64,000 nt of DNA, taken from Desulfonatronum thioautotrophicum (GTDB lineage Bacteria > Desulfobacterota > Desulfovibrionia > Desulfovibrionales > Desulfonatronaceae). The notes under the pieces were generated by a model. It was not told the origin of the DNA. It made no database searches and worked only from the letters and a program-made list of their open reading frames with translations. This document shows, in pieces, positions 8,479-16,477 of the stretch (position 1 is the first letter of the stretch; every line of letters starts with the position of its first letter). The stretch covers positions 389,034 to 453,033 of the forward strand of contig NZ_JYNO01000004.1 in the NCBI RefSeq assembly GCF_000934745.1, in the 5' to 3' direction. A program made the position numbers and the translations under genes.

Positions 8479-8756
8479 GTTCCAATTTTCCAAATGGATG
8501 ACAGTAATGTCGGCCTTGGGTGTGTATAGGTTTAGTGTTAGGAGGTATTACCATAATGACTCATTGAGGCCGGGCAACCGACCAATGAGAGTAGCCGGCT
8601 GCGTGATTTCGCAGGTAGTCAAGATTTTTGCACTATTTCTGGAGTGAACTCCCCACAACTCTTGATTCCCTTTCCTTCCTGCTCAATCCGAGGATAATTG
8701 GATCTGCAAGTTTTATGGGCATCATGGATTTCTTAGCCCGTGTTGATCCGGAAGGC
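8479..8756. other. Intergenic upstream of prsR
   Basis: Non-coding spacer between prsR and the terminator of the PEP-CTERM gene. It should contain the prsR promoter; nothing specific is recognised. Confidence 0.4.
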
Positions 8757-8795
8757 AATAAAAAAGCGCTGCCATGAGTACTCATGGCAGCGCTT
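8757..8795 (-). terminator. Strong terminator of the PEP-CTERM gene
   Basis: A perfect 16-bp palindromic stem (AAGCGCTGCCATGAGT with its complement, 8764-8795), followed on the minus strand by TTTTTTATT. It lies about 50 bp past the stop of the PEP-CTERM gene. Confidence 0.88.
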
Positions 8796-8848
8796 GTGGC
8801 GACAACTTCTTGCGCCGGTAAGCGTAGGGGAGATTCCGTTTTGTCAGG

Positions 8849-9658
8849 TTATACGCGATCAGTGGTTCGCTTCCGGAACCAGAGCAAGCCGACCAGACCA
8901 AGGCCAAGCAGCATGATGGTCCCCGGCTCCGGTGTGACAATCGTGCCCTGGGCAATCATCACGGCGTTGCCGCAGGTGTGCGCCCAGACAAAATCCACCG
9001 TATCGCCTCTTTGAAGGTCCATTGCCTGGAGGAGGTCTGAAAATAAGAATGGTGTACCGCTCTGGAGCGGGTTGTTGATGGTATAGGTGTAATAGGGCTG
9101 GGTGGCATTGGGGGTTCGTGCAATGGTGGCCGTGAACACTGCGGTACCCCCATCCATACGAACGATAGGCCCTGTGTAAAATGGTTGTTCCTCGCCGACA
9201 ATGCGGTAGTTGACCCCGAACACATAGCCACTATTGTTGCCGCCCTGATAAACATTGTTGGACGTTAGTGTTTCTGTTTCTCGGTAAAAGGATGTGCTGC
9301 CATTATTCCAAGCTGAAAGATCAAAAGCAAAATAGTTATCTCTGTTCTCTCCGGCAATCAGGAAGAGATCTCCGATTTCCGCACCATGGGCTTGACTGTT
9401 TTCGGGGTCAAAATTCGTGAACAGGTCAATAGTGAATTCGCCGCTGTCCGCGACCGTAAACTCAATGCTGTTCTCTCCAAAAAGGGAAGGTACACCGATG
9501 GTTTCGGACCAACCGTCCTTAGTGTATCCCGAGCCGCTACGACTGGCCTGGACTTCGGTATCATGGAAGGTCAAAGCAATGCCCAGGGCATGTCCGTTGG
9601 TGGTGAAAAAAAACAGGGCCAGAAGCAGAAAGGGAAGAGCCAAGGTTGTGCGGCGCAT
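8849..9658 (-). CDS. PEP-CTERM sorting-domain protein
   Basis: A secreted, exosortase-processed surface protein of 269 residues. Seen: signal peptide (residues 1-24, LALPFLLLALFFFTTNGHA), a beta-rich middle with many Gly/Asn/Thr, and a C-terminal anchor starting TPEPGTIMLLGLGLVGLLW followed by basic FRKR. The only cysteine pattern is a single Cys late in the domain. The start is supported by AGGAG eight bases upstream. Regulation: a sigma-54 -24/-12 site at 9739-9754 and PrsR-type boxes further upstream; a strong terminator follows. Known: exosortase/EpsI cleave near the PEP motif during export. The role of the mature domain (matrix or surface glycoprotein) is unknown. Confidence 0.92.
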   Translation of the reverse strand: MRRTTLALPFLLLALFFFTTNGHALGIALTFHDTEVQASRSGSGYTKDGWSETIGVPSLFGENSIEFTVADSGEFTIDLFTNFDPENSQAHGAEIGDLFLIAGENRDNYFAFDLSAWNNGSTSFYRETETLTSNNVYQGGNNSGYVFGVNYRIVGEEQPFYTGPIVRMDGGTAVFTATIARTPNATQPYYTYTINNPLQSGTPFLFSDLLQAMDLQRGDTVDFVWAHTCGNAVMIAQGTIVTPEPGTIMLLGLGLVGLLWFRKRTTDRV

Positions 9659-9738
9659 AGTGGGTCTCCTGCGGTGATTTAGTAAAGTTACGGTCTTTAT
9701 CCTGAAAAACAGGATTGTCTGATGTACTTTTAGTCCAT

Positions 9739-9754
9739 AGCAAAACGCGGGCCA
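9739..9754 (-). promoter_or_regulatory. Sigma-54 promoter of the PEP-CTERM gene
   Basis: Minus-strand TGGCCCGCGTTTTGCT has GG and GC separated by exactly ten bases, matching the -24/-12 consensus TGGCAC-N5-TTGC closely. It lies about 80 bp before the ATG. Confidence 0.75.
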
Positions 9755-9862
9755 CGTTTTTTAATTTGTGACATCAATTTTACGTAGGCAAGCAGAGCAA
9801 GCCGCACACTGTCATGGGGTCGAAGTCGAGGAAGGCAGCCAGCAGTTTTTTCTCTGGTCAAG

Positions 9863-9910
9863 TGTAAAATTTTACATAAAAAATGGACAAGACATGTAAA
9901 GCTTTCCGAC
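9863..9910 (-). promoter_or_regulatory. Putative PrsR binding region upstream of the PEP-CTERM gene
   Basis: Minus-strand GTCGGAAAGCTTTACATGT (9910 to 9892) is followed by a perfect palindrome TGTAAAATTTTACA (9863-9876). They lie 110-170 bp upstream of the sigma-54 promoter, where an enhancer would be expected. Confidence 0.6.
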
Positions 9911-10081
9911 TCTTCATGGATTTCAGGTAGATGTGTGTTGGTGCCGGAGAAAAGATGTCAAAAATATAGTGGCGGTACTGGCGGGCAAGGCGGCCATTTT
10001 TTACAAATGAATTTAAATAGTTAAATGTCCAATGCGTGTTGATGTCGGCAGATTTTATCAGAAGGTTACATGACATCGCGG

Positions 10082-10100
10082 TGTCGGAAAATCTTACAGT
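10082..10100 (+). promoter_or_regulatory. Putative PrsR box
   Basis: TGGTGTCGG context with TGTCGGAAAATCTTACAGT on the plus strand. A weaker match (TGTCGGCAGATTTTATC) precedes it at 10043. The rest of 9911-10248 holds no recognisable gene. Confidence 0.5.
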
Positions 10101-10248
10101 GTTTTTCTTTGATGCAAACGATGACACTCTATCCACCCATTATGTTGCGTCATGGTTGGGGCGAGCTTTCCGCGTTTGCGCAGGCACTCAATACCCGTTG
10201 CAGGTATTCAGGCCAGAAATCTCCTGTTGCGGTGACTCCGAAGGAAAT

Positions 10249-11961
10249 CTACCGAATATACCCCTGTTCCTCCAGATACAATAAAATCTCCTGGGCCGCC
10301 TCCTGGGGGGTGATTTCCGTGGTGTCGATGGTCAGTTCCGGGTTGGTGGGCGGTTCGTAGGGGTCGTCGACTCCGGTGACGCCCTTGACGATCCCGGCCT
10401 TGGCCTTGGCGTAAAGGCCTTTGCGGTCCCGCTGTTCGCAGGTGGCCAGGGGAGCACTCATGTACACCTCGATGTATCCGCCGTACTGGCTGACCATCTC
10501 CCGGGCCAGGCGGCGGGACTGTTCGTAGGGAGCGATGGGGGCGCAGATGGCGATGCCCCGGTTCTTGGTGATCTCCGAGGCCACGAAGCCGATGCGCTGG
10601 ACGTTGAGAATCCGGTGTTCTCGGGAGAAGGTCAGCTCGCTGGAGAGATTACGGCGCACGATGTCTCCGTCCAGAAGGGTCACGGGGCGGTGGCGCATGG
10701 CCATGAACGTGACGTACAGGATCTTGGCCAGGGTGGATTTGCCCGAACCGGAAAGGCCGGTGAGCAGGATCGAGAATCCCTGGCTGTGCCGGGGCGGATA
10801 GGCCTTTTTCAGTTCAGCCACCACCCCGGGAAAGGAGAACCATTCCGGGATTTCCAGATCGAACTCCAGTCGCCGGCGCAGTTCTGCCGAGGAGATGTCC
10901 TTGACGGTCATGTCTGCGGTGACCTCGGTCTTGACCACGTACTGGGCCCGGTCTTCGACATAGACCATGGGCCGCAGGGGAACCATGCGCACCCCGGTTT
11001 CCTCCTCCAGACCGCGGACCAGATCCTGGGCCGCGCCCAGCGGGTAGAAGCGTTGCCGGGAGTCGTGGACAAACGGATCGCCGTGGTCCTCGCTGACCAT
11101 GAAGTGGTTGCAACCGTAGTTCTTGCGGACAACGGCCTCCCAGAGGGCCTCCCGGGGACCGGCCTGACGGCCGGCCAGGGTGATCAGGCCCAGGTGGGCC
11201 ATGTTCCGGGGAAAGGCCTTGAGAAATTCCTGGTAGCAGCTGACCATGGTGTAGTGGTCCAGATCGCCGGGCCGGGGGTGTCCGGCCACGGGCTGGATGA
11301 ACAGGCTGGTTCCGGCTTCCCGGGCAGCCCGGAGGACCATGGCCTTGTGGGCGCAGTGCAGGGGCTGCTCGGTCTGGAATCCGGCCACATTGCGCCAGCC
11401 CCGTTGGGAAAAGAAGCGGTGGGTTTCGGAGGGGGTCAGGCGCAGCTCCGGAAAATCCGGATGCTGGGGCAGATGCAGCCCCTCCAGCTTGCCGCTCACA
11501 TACCAGCTCCCGGTCTCGGTCAACAGGCGGTGCACGCCGGGGTGGACGGCTGGATCGTCGGTACCGAACACGGCCAGGGCCTCGGCCTGTTTGTCCGCCT
11601 TCCAGGTGTCTTCCACGCACAGCACGGCCAGAAGAAAACCTTCCTGGTCCCGCAGGGCCAGGGATGCGCCCGACTCCAGCCCTTTGGCCAGCTTTTCCGT
11701 CACGTCCAGGGTCACGGGCATGGGCCAGACCGTTCCATCGGCCAGACGCATCCGTTCCAGGACACTCTGGTAGTCCTCTTGCCCCATATACCCGCACAGG
11801 GGATAGAAGGCCCGGTTCAGCAGCAGTTCCAGGTCGCAGAGCTGGCGCTGATTCAGGTCCAGGGAGGGCAGGGAAACGGCCTCCTGCTTCAAAAATTCAA
11901 CCCGCCGGAAATGGACCAGCAGGCTTTCGGCATAGGGGGAAATGTGGGGTTCTCGGTGCAT
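10249..11961 (-). CDS. Bifunctional ATP sulfurylase / APS kinase, divergent sulfurylase site
   Basis: Predicted to make APS from sulfate and ATP, then PAPS. Seen: N-terminal ATP sulfurylase-like region (residues about 1-385) and C-terminal APS kinase (about 390-570) with P-loop GLSGSGKST, LLDGDIVRRNLS and a typical C-terminus. Odd: the sulfurylase active-site motif QxRNPxHxxH reads QTEQPLHCAH, losing Arg and Asn, and the GRDH motif reads SEDH. Both histidines of the first motif remain. Inference: the sulfurylase half may be weak, altered or inactive, while the kinase half looks intact. The start at 11961 (MHREPHISPYAE) fits the family; the open frame extends further. PAPS would be consumed by sulfotransferases or recycled by the cysQ product next door. 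Confidence 0.88.
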   Translation of the reverse strand: MHREPHISPYAESLLVHFRRVEFLKQEAVSLPSLDLNQRQLCDLELLLNRAFYPLCGYMGQEDYQSVLERMRLADGTVWPMPVTLDVTEKLAKGLESGASLALRDQEGFLLAVLCVEDTWKADKQAEALAVFGTDDPAVHPGVHRLLTETGSWYVSGKLEGLHLPQHPDFPELRLTPSETHRFFSQRGWRNVAGFQTEQPLHCAHKAMVLRAAREAGTSLFIQPVAGHPRPGDLDHYTMVSCYQEFLKAFPRNMAHLGLITLAGRQAGPREALWEAVVRKNYGCNHFMVSEDHGDPFVHDSRQRFYPLGAAQDLVRGLEEETGVRMVPLRPMVYVEDRAQYVVKTEVTADMTVKDISSAELRRRLEFDLEIPEWFSFPGVVAELKKAYPPRHSQGFSILLTGLSGSGKSTLAKILYVTFMAMRHRPVTLLDGDIVRRNLSSELTFSREHRILNVQRIGFVASEITKNRGIAICAPIAPYEQSRRLAREMVSQYGGYIEVYMSAPLATCEQRDRKGLYAKAKAGIVKGVTGVDDPYEPPTNPELTIDTTEITPQEAAQEILLYLEEQGYIR

Positions 11962-12120
11962 GGTGATTCTTGAGGTTGTGGTGGGGGAGTAGGGAGAGAC
12001 CGCATGTTGCAAGCCAGCAGGCAGGAGCTTGCCTGAAATTTGCCTAGAATGCGGCGGGGTTCTCACCAAAAGCGGTAATTGCTCAAAAAGGCCGGGCAAA
12101 CTCTGAAATTGTCTCTGGCC

Positions 12121-12159
12121 CCTGGATTCCCGCCTTTGGCAGACAGGCGGGAATCCAGG
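12121..12159. repeat. Perfect 15-bp inverted repeat (REP-like hairpin)
   Basis: CCTGGATTCCCGCCT and its exact complement enclose a nine-base loop. The arms match the core hairpin of the miniature element at 15341-15491. It lies 28 bp past the cysQ stop and may act as a terminator without a T-tract. Confidence 0.75.
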
Positions 12160-12186
12160 TCATGCTTGCCACAAGTTTTTGAGAAG

Positions 12187-13005
12187 TTACCAAAAGCGCT
12201 CGTCAGGCTCTGCGCAGACGATGAAGTGCGGGTTGAGCAGGGTGGGGCGCTGGTTATAGGTCAGCGGCTTGCGGGTGACCGGGTCCAGGACCTGACCGCC
12301 GGCCTGCTCCACGATGCAGTGGGCCGCGGCCGTATCCCATTCCATGGTCGGGCCGAGCCGGGGGTAGATGTCCGCCGCGCCTTCGGCCACAAGACAGAGT
12401 TTCAGGGAGCTGCCCATGGCCACGATCTCGCTGGCCGGGAGTCTGGCAATGAAGGCGTCAATGGCCGGGTTGCCATGGGAGCGGCTGCCCACCACCCGCC
12501 AGGGACGTTCACCATCCCGGGGCGGGCGGCAAACCTGGATGGGACGTGGGGCCTCCGGCTCATCTTCCCGCCACGCCCCCAGTCCGGCTCCGGCCCAGTA
12601 GAGCCGGTCCGGAACCGGTGCGTAGACCACCCCCAGAATGGGTCGGCCGTTCTGGACCAGGGCGATGTTCACAGTGAATTCACCGTTGCGCTTGAGAAAT
12701 TCCTTGGTCCCGTCCAGGGGGTCGACAATCCAGAGCGTGGACAGAGCCAGCCGCTCCGCCTCGGGCCAGTCCCGCCCTTCCTCCGAAAGGATCGCAAACC
12801 GTGGCGAGACAGCCTCCAAACCGGCCTGGATGGTTTTCTGGGCCGCCAGGTCCGCCGCGGTCAGGGGCGAATGATCGTCCTTTTCCCATTTCTGGACGGT
12901 GTCATCAGCATACACCCGCAGGATTTCCCGGCCCGCGGCCCGGGCAATGCTCCGCACCTGGGCGGTCAGGGGAGAGAGGGTATCAGGAGAGATGTTGGTG
13001 TTCAT
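12187..13005 (-). CDS. cysQ: 3'(2'),5'-bisphosphate nucleotidase
   Basis: Hydrolyses PAP/PAPS to AMP/APS, recycling the product of sulfotransfer. A 272-residue inositol-monophosphatase-fold protein. Seen: metal-binding SEEG (LSEEGRDWPE), WIVDPLDGTKEF, and the C-terminal EWDTAAAH, all in order and intact. The start MNTNISPDTLSP at 13005 is chosen because the frame upstream of it encodes the tail of a different protein (an Rpn-type nuclease remnant), with AAGG a short distance before the ATG. It lies upstream of the sulfurylase/APS kinase gene on the same strand, a functional pairing. An 85-bp piece of its 5' end is duplicated at 20380-20464. Confidence 0.9.
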   Translation of the reverse strand: MNTNISPDTLSPLTAQVRSIARAAGREILRVYADDTVQKWEKDDHSPLTAADLAAQKTIQAGLEAVSPRFAILSEEGRDWPEAERLALSTLWIVDPLDGTKEFLKRNGEFTVNIALVQNGRPILGVVYAPVPDRLYWAGAGLGAWREDEPEAPRPIQVCRPPRDGERPWRVVGSRSHGNPAIDAFIARLPASEIVAMGSSLKLCLVAEGAADIYPRLGPTMEWDTAAAHCIVEQAGGQVLDPVTRKPLTYNQRPTLLNPHFIVCAEPDERFW

Positions 13006-13189
13006 GAAAAGGAGCCTTTTGAAGTTGTTCTCGGTGCAATGTCTCAAGGATCGAAATAACGGGCAGTGCTTCTTGCCAGTGTACCTAGCAGTGCGTTTCA
13101 ATAACGTGTTCAGCTTGGTTTTGCTTGACTTTTTATTGGCTGAGTACCGGTCCAGAGCCTGTTGAACACTGGGCCAGTTTTTGTCCAGC

Positions 13190-13930
13190 TTCATGGCTGT
13201 TTCCTCGTGTTCCATATTGTCGGCGCAGATGGTCTCTTGTTCTTCCGGCTGAATCTGGGCGTAAATATCAATAAACTCTGTATATTTTTCAAACAGCATC
13301 CGTGATGCCAACTGATAGAGTCCCAGATAGCTGAGTGTTGAAAAAGACCTTATCGGGCAGTTCGTTCAAAAACCCCAAGTACCAGGAGCAAAAAAAGTTC
13401 AAGGTCGAAGCGTATTTACTCATACGTGAGAGTTTGAACTTTTTACAGCGACGCAGCAATTGGGAGTTTTTCAACGGACTGATAGGCGTGGCGCAAGACC
13501 GCATGCCGTTCAGATGGCGGGTATTGCATCTTGCACATGGATTTTGGCCACTGGGTTATTCATATTGTAGTAATCTTTGCCCTGGAGGGCAAACAGTTTC
13601 AGGTGCACGTATTCGAAGTGGAGGAAGGTCGTTGCGCCCAGACGGCTTTCCAGCAAGCGCGGCACATCCTTGCGCCAGGTCTTGCGACCCGTGAACAGGA
13701 CCGTGGGGATGATCACGGCGTCCGGGTGGGCTTCCATCAGGTCCGTGGCGTAGCGCAGCAGCTTGTGGATGGAGAATTTGTCCTTGTCTTCCTGGAACTC
13801 CACCAGCCAGAGCAGCAGGGAGCCTCGGGTAAAGCGGAACAGGATGGGCATGTCCAGGGCCAGGGCGGAGTCGGACAGATGGTGTTTGCGCGGCTCCTGG
13901 CGGACAAAGGAAATTTTGGCAAGACACACC
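13190..13930 (-). pseudogene. Rpn-type (PD-(D/E)XK) nuclease gene, truncated and split by a 151-bp element
   Basis: The right part (13510-13930) encodes ISFVRQEPRKHHLSDSA through YYNMNNPVAK. After the inserted element the left part resumes with YLGLYQLASR and FEKYTEFIDIYAQIQPEEQE, then loses similarity near the cysQ start. The copy at 23369-24459 shows the intact order. The N-terminal 40 residues are missing, a frameshift ends the middle (AIPAI stop), and the element at 13331-13481 interrupts the rest. Known: Rpn/YhgA-like proteins are recombination-promoting DNA endonucleases. This copy is dead. Confidence 0.8.
13331..13481 (+). mobile_element. 151-bp miniature element A, copy 1
   Basis: Starts CTGAGTGTTGAAAAAG and ends GTTTTTCAACGGACTG, giving imperfect terminal inverted repeats. 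It is flanked by ATAG on both sides (13327-13330 and 13482-13485), a 4-bp target duplication. The body carries GTTCAAAAACCCC and GTGAGAGTTTGAAC, shared with the copies at 17322 and 23648. It has no coding capacity. Confidence 0.85.
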
Positions 13931-14120
13931 GAATGCCCATACAAGGCAAATATGGGAAAAAGTTGCTGGCGTGGGCGGTGATGCGAAGCGAATGGCGCGG
14001 TTCAGAGATCAGCAGTGGATAGAGAAAAGAAGGCAATCGAAGATGATAGGCGTTATCGGCGTATGGCAAAAAAGAAAGGGAGGCCATTTTTGCCTCCCCC
14101 CTTTCACTGAGTTCGATTTT

Positions 14121-14435
14121 TCAATTGCTACAAGGCGTCATTGGCTGCGCAACCAACTTTACTCCAAGGGCCGAACAAACCTTGACCACGGTTTCAAAGC
14201 GAGGATGGGCATTGGGCCGCAATGCTTTGTAAAGAGCCTCCCGTGACAATCCGGCAGTCTTGGCGATCATGGTCATGCCACGAGCGCGGGCAACGTCACC
14301 CAAAGCCGCGGCCAGCAAAGAGGGGTCGTTTTCATCCAGTATAGCCGTCAAGTATGCCGCGATGTCCTCTTCGTTGTGCAAATATTCGGAAGGATCGAAA
14401 TCCGGCAGTTCAGAAATTTTGATTCGTTTGGTCAT
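14121..14435 (-). CDS. Antitoxin of a HigBA/HI1420-type module
   Basis: A 104-residue helix-turn-helix antidote. Seen: MTKRIKISELPDFDPSEYL start, a middle DVARARGMTMIAKTAGLSR and the family signature REALYKALRPNAHPRFETV followed by VVKVCSALGVKL. These match the downstream antidote family found next to small RelE-like toxins. It starts three bases after the toxin stop on the same strand. The toxin has an in-frame stop codon, so this antitoxin may now only repress itself or neutralise a related toxin elsewhere. Confidence 0.85.
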   Translation of the reverse strand: MTKRIKISELPDFDPSEYLHNEEDIAAYLTAILDENDPSLLAAALGDVARARGMTMIAKTAGLSREALYKALRPNAHPRFETVVKVCSALGVKLVAQPMTPCSN

Positions 14436-14438
14436 GGC

Positions 14439-14735
14439 TCAATCCTCCAATGTGGTGGTAAGCTCAATGGCTTTGGAGATGTCGGCGGTCTGAGTGGACT
14501 TGTCCCCGCCGCCCAGCATTACGATTATCATTTTGCCGCGTTGTACCGCATACATGCGCCATCCGGGGCCGAAATGTTCGCGCATCTCGATGACGCCCTA
14601 TCCAACGGCCTTGATATCTCCAAGATTGCCCAACAATGCCTTGCGTAAACGAGCGTTAAGACGCTGCCTGGTCATACGATCTTTCAAACCGTCAAGCCAA
14701 GCAGAGAATTCTTCGGTGCGCTTGATTACATACAT
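14439..14735 (-). pseudogene. RelE/HigB-like toxin with a nonsense codon
   Basis: The frame from ATG at 14735 reads MYVIKRTEEFSAWLDGLKD, continues to DIKAVG, meets TAG at 14598-14600, then resumes in the same frame with GVIEMREHFGPGWRMYAVQ to a normal stop. The family expects a Glu (GEG) at that position, so a single GAG-to-TAG change explains it. Everything else (98 codons) is intact. Known: these toxins are ribosome-dependent mRNA endonucleases. A sequencing error is possible; otherwise the toxin is inactivated while its antitoxin survives. Confidence 0.8.
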
Positions 14736-14820
14736 AGAGAACTGTAATCGAACAGCTACATTAAGGCAAGTGAACCTGGAAGGCTAACATTTGTCCAACC
14801 TGACATTTGAATTGTGAGTG

Positions 14821-15111
14821 CCGGGGGGCGGTTAATAATGATTCTGTAGCTACACGTGCAAACCTACCCGCCAGCCGCACCGGCCAGCCGCTTCATCGAG
14901 TACACGCCCTCCACCCCGCCAACAGGTGTAAACCTCCGTTCATCCTTGGAAGCCAGCCGTCGAAGACCTCGCCCACGAATTCCTTGGAGCCGATGATACC
15001 GGAGTCGGAGAAGTAGCGGCAACGATGGCGGAAGACGTCGGTGCGGCTAAGTCGATAGTTTCTTTTGCGCTCCTTTTCGACAATCTTCATGTCGATGCCT
15101 TTTCTTTCCTT
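14821..15111 (-). pseudogene. 3' remnant of a REP-associated tyrosine transposase
   Basis: On the minus strand it encodes KERKRNYRLSRTDVFRHR and YFSDSGIIGSKEFVGEVFD, nearly identical to the C-terminal part of the intact RAYT at 19303-20286, and continues into the same non-coding sequence past its stop (GCGGTTAATAATGATTC). The catalytic N-terminal domain is absent; a heptamer array forms the junction. Confidence 0.8.
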
Positions 15112-15235
15112 CACCTGACTTCTGACCTCTGACTTCTGACCTCTGACTTCTGACCTCTGACTTCTGACCTCTGACTTCTGATCTCTGACTCCTGACTCCT
15201 GACTTCTGTCCCCTGACCCCTGACTCCTTCCCCCC
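15112..15235 (+). repeat. Heptanucleotide tandem array (CTGACTY)
   Basis: About seventeen copies of CTGACTT/CTGACCT-like heptamers. The same heptamer occurs at 19565-19618 inside the intact RAYT gene, where it encodes SQES-type repeats. Confidence 0.85.
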
Positions 15236-15311
15236 ACCGCTCCTGTGTTCGGCCCTCACGGGCTGTGGCTTCGCCACATTTTCGATTTGCCGTCCTGGCA
15301 ATCGAATCAAG

Positions 15312-15549
15312 GTTGAAGCGTATTTATTCATGCGTGAGAGGTAACTACTCAGTAAATTCTGAGCTGAGCTCATTTCCGACGCTGGATTCCCGCCTTCGCG
15401 AGAATGACGTGTTTTCCATGCCGCCCCAATCAGTCATACCCGCGAAGGCGGGTATCCAGGCCGTATTTCCTCGGATGAGCTGAATAGTTACCGTGAGAGT
15501 TTGAACATTTTGCAGCGACGCAGCAATTGAGAGTTTTTCAACGGACTGT
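15312..15549 (+). mobile_element. Miniature element A, left-truncated copy interrupted by element B
   Basis: GGTTGAAGCGTATTTATTC to GTGAGAG, then an inserted element (15341-15491), then CGTGAGAGTTTGAAC to the normal right end GTTTTTCAACGGACTG. The left terminal repeat is missing. Confidence 0.75.
15341..15491 (+). mobile_element. 151-bp miniature element B with 8-bp target duplication
   Basis: Ends GTAACTACTCAG and CTGAATAGTTAC (11 of 12 inverted match). It is flanked by CGTGAGAG at 15333-15340 and 15492-15499. Inside are two hairpins of opposite order, GGATTCCCGCCTTCGCGAGAA and TACCCGCGAAGGCGGGTA. No ORF. The duplication proves insertion into element A. Confidence 0.87.
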
Positions 15550-15720
15550 TCAACCCTGCTGCGCATGAGGCTGGAGGCCTGTTTAACCTGGTGAAAATCG
15601 ATGTAAGCCAAGAGATTCTTTTTCCTGGATCAGACAGCCACCGGGACAGCCACCGGGACCTTGACTCTATTGGGGTTATACGTTGAAGTGCACTTATCGA
15701 ATCACAACGGAGGTTTTTTT
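15550..15720. other. Leader region of hicBA
   Basis: Non-coding. It ends in a clear ribosome site (ACGGAGG) seven bases before hicB. The promoter is not resolved by eye. Confidence 0.4.
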
Positions 15721-15930
15721 ATGAAGTTTCGTGTGCTCCTGAGACCTGATCCAGAGGATGGGGGCTATAATGTCAGTTGCCCTGCCCTGCCTGGCTGCCA
15801 TTCCCAAGGAGATTCCGTTGAGGAGGCCCTGGCTAATATTCATGAGGCCATCGAACTCTGCCTGGAAGTGCTCAACGAGCAGGTCACTCCGACCAACCCG
15901 GGTGAACAGGTTCTTGAATTAGCCCTCTAG
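15721..15930 (+). CDS. hicB: HicB antitoxin
   Basis: A 69-residue partial-RNase-H-fold antitoxin. Seen: MKFRVLLRPDPEDGGYNVSC, then PALPGCHSQGDSVEEALANI and a HEAIELCLEVL helix, the classic HicB signature. The start at 15721 has GGAGG upstream; an earlier in-frame codon at 15661 has none. It precedes hicA by five bases on the same strand, antitoxin first. Short HicB proteins of this type lack a C-terminal DNA-binding domain, so autoregulation may need another factor. Confidence 0.9.
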   Translation: MKFRVLLRPDPEDGGYNVSCPALPGCHSQGDSVEEALANIHEAIELCLEVLNEQVTPTNPGEQVLELAL

Positions 15931-15935
15931 CTGGT

Positions 15936-16163
15936 ATGACGAGACTGGGGAGTTATTCTGGCTTTGAAGTCGTCAAAGCCTTCCAGGGTGCAGGTTGGAC
16001 CGTGGTCAGGCAAAAGGGTAGCCATGTGGCCCTGAAAAAGTCCGGCCTGGAGGCCACTCTTTCGATTCCGGTTCACAAAGGCAGAGATGTCAAGCGCGGA
16101 ACTTTGCGCGATCTTATCAAGGATGCGGGAATGAGCGTCGAAGAATTTATCTCATATTTGTAA
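15936..16163 (+). CDS. hicA: HicA toxin (mRNA interferase)
   Basis: A 75-residue double-stranded-RNA-binding-fold toxin that cleaves mRNA. Seen: VVKAFQGAGWTVVRQKGSHV with the catalytic His, SIPVHKGRDVKRGTLRDLI and the C-terminal MSVEEFISYL helix. Full-length and undamaged, unlike several neighbouring toxins. Co-directional with hicB and probably translated from the same mRNA. Confidence 0.9.
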   Translation: MTRLGSYSGFEVVKAFQGAGWTVVRQKGSHVALKKSGLEATLSIPVHKGRDVKRGTLRDLIKDAGMSVEEFISYL

Positions 16164-16237
16164 TACATTGGGAATAAGAAATCCGTAACTCGATATTCGT
16201 TCTTCTCTCCCCACTTTCCACTCAGCACTGGCGCGCA

Positions 16238-16400
16238 GCGCTCCCCAGCCGCTTCATCGAGTAAACGCCCTCCACCCAGCCAACCGATGTTCACCCTGTT
16301 AAACAAGGCAGGCCGTAGACCGAAGGTCTGTTTAACAGGGTAAACCTCTGCTCATCCTTGGAAGTCAGCAGGTGCTTCACCCCGTCCAAGACCCATCAAT
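16238..16400 (-). pseudogene. Second 3' remnant of the RAYT gene with palindromic insertion
   Basis: The segment CAGCCGCTTCATCGAGTA onward matches the last about 40 codons of the RAYT at 19303. A 47-bp insertion (16294-16340), CCCTGTTAAACA with its exact inverted copy TGTTTAACAGGG, splits it. Confidence 0.7.
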
Positions 16401-16477
16401 ATTTACTCTGGCTCCACCCTCATTGACACTTTCAAGCAACGGGCGGTAATATTGTGGAAGATATGTAGCCTTTTTCA

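Noticed and set aside
7417..8529. 370-codon plus-strand frame
   Set aside because: Shadow of prsR.
9858..10136. 92-codon minus-strand frame upstream of the PEP-CTERM gene
   Set aside because: AT-rich, no motifs, overlaps the putative PrsR boxes.
10615..11973. 452-codon plus-strand frame
   Set aside because: Shadow of the ATP sulfurylase/APS kinase gene.
15112..15235. CRISPR-like regular repeat array
   Set aside because: Units are contiguous heptamers without spacers and no cas gene is present; a simple tandem repeat.
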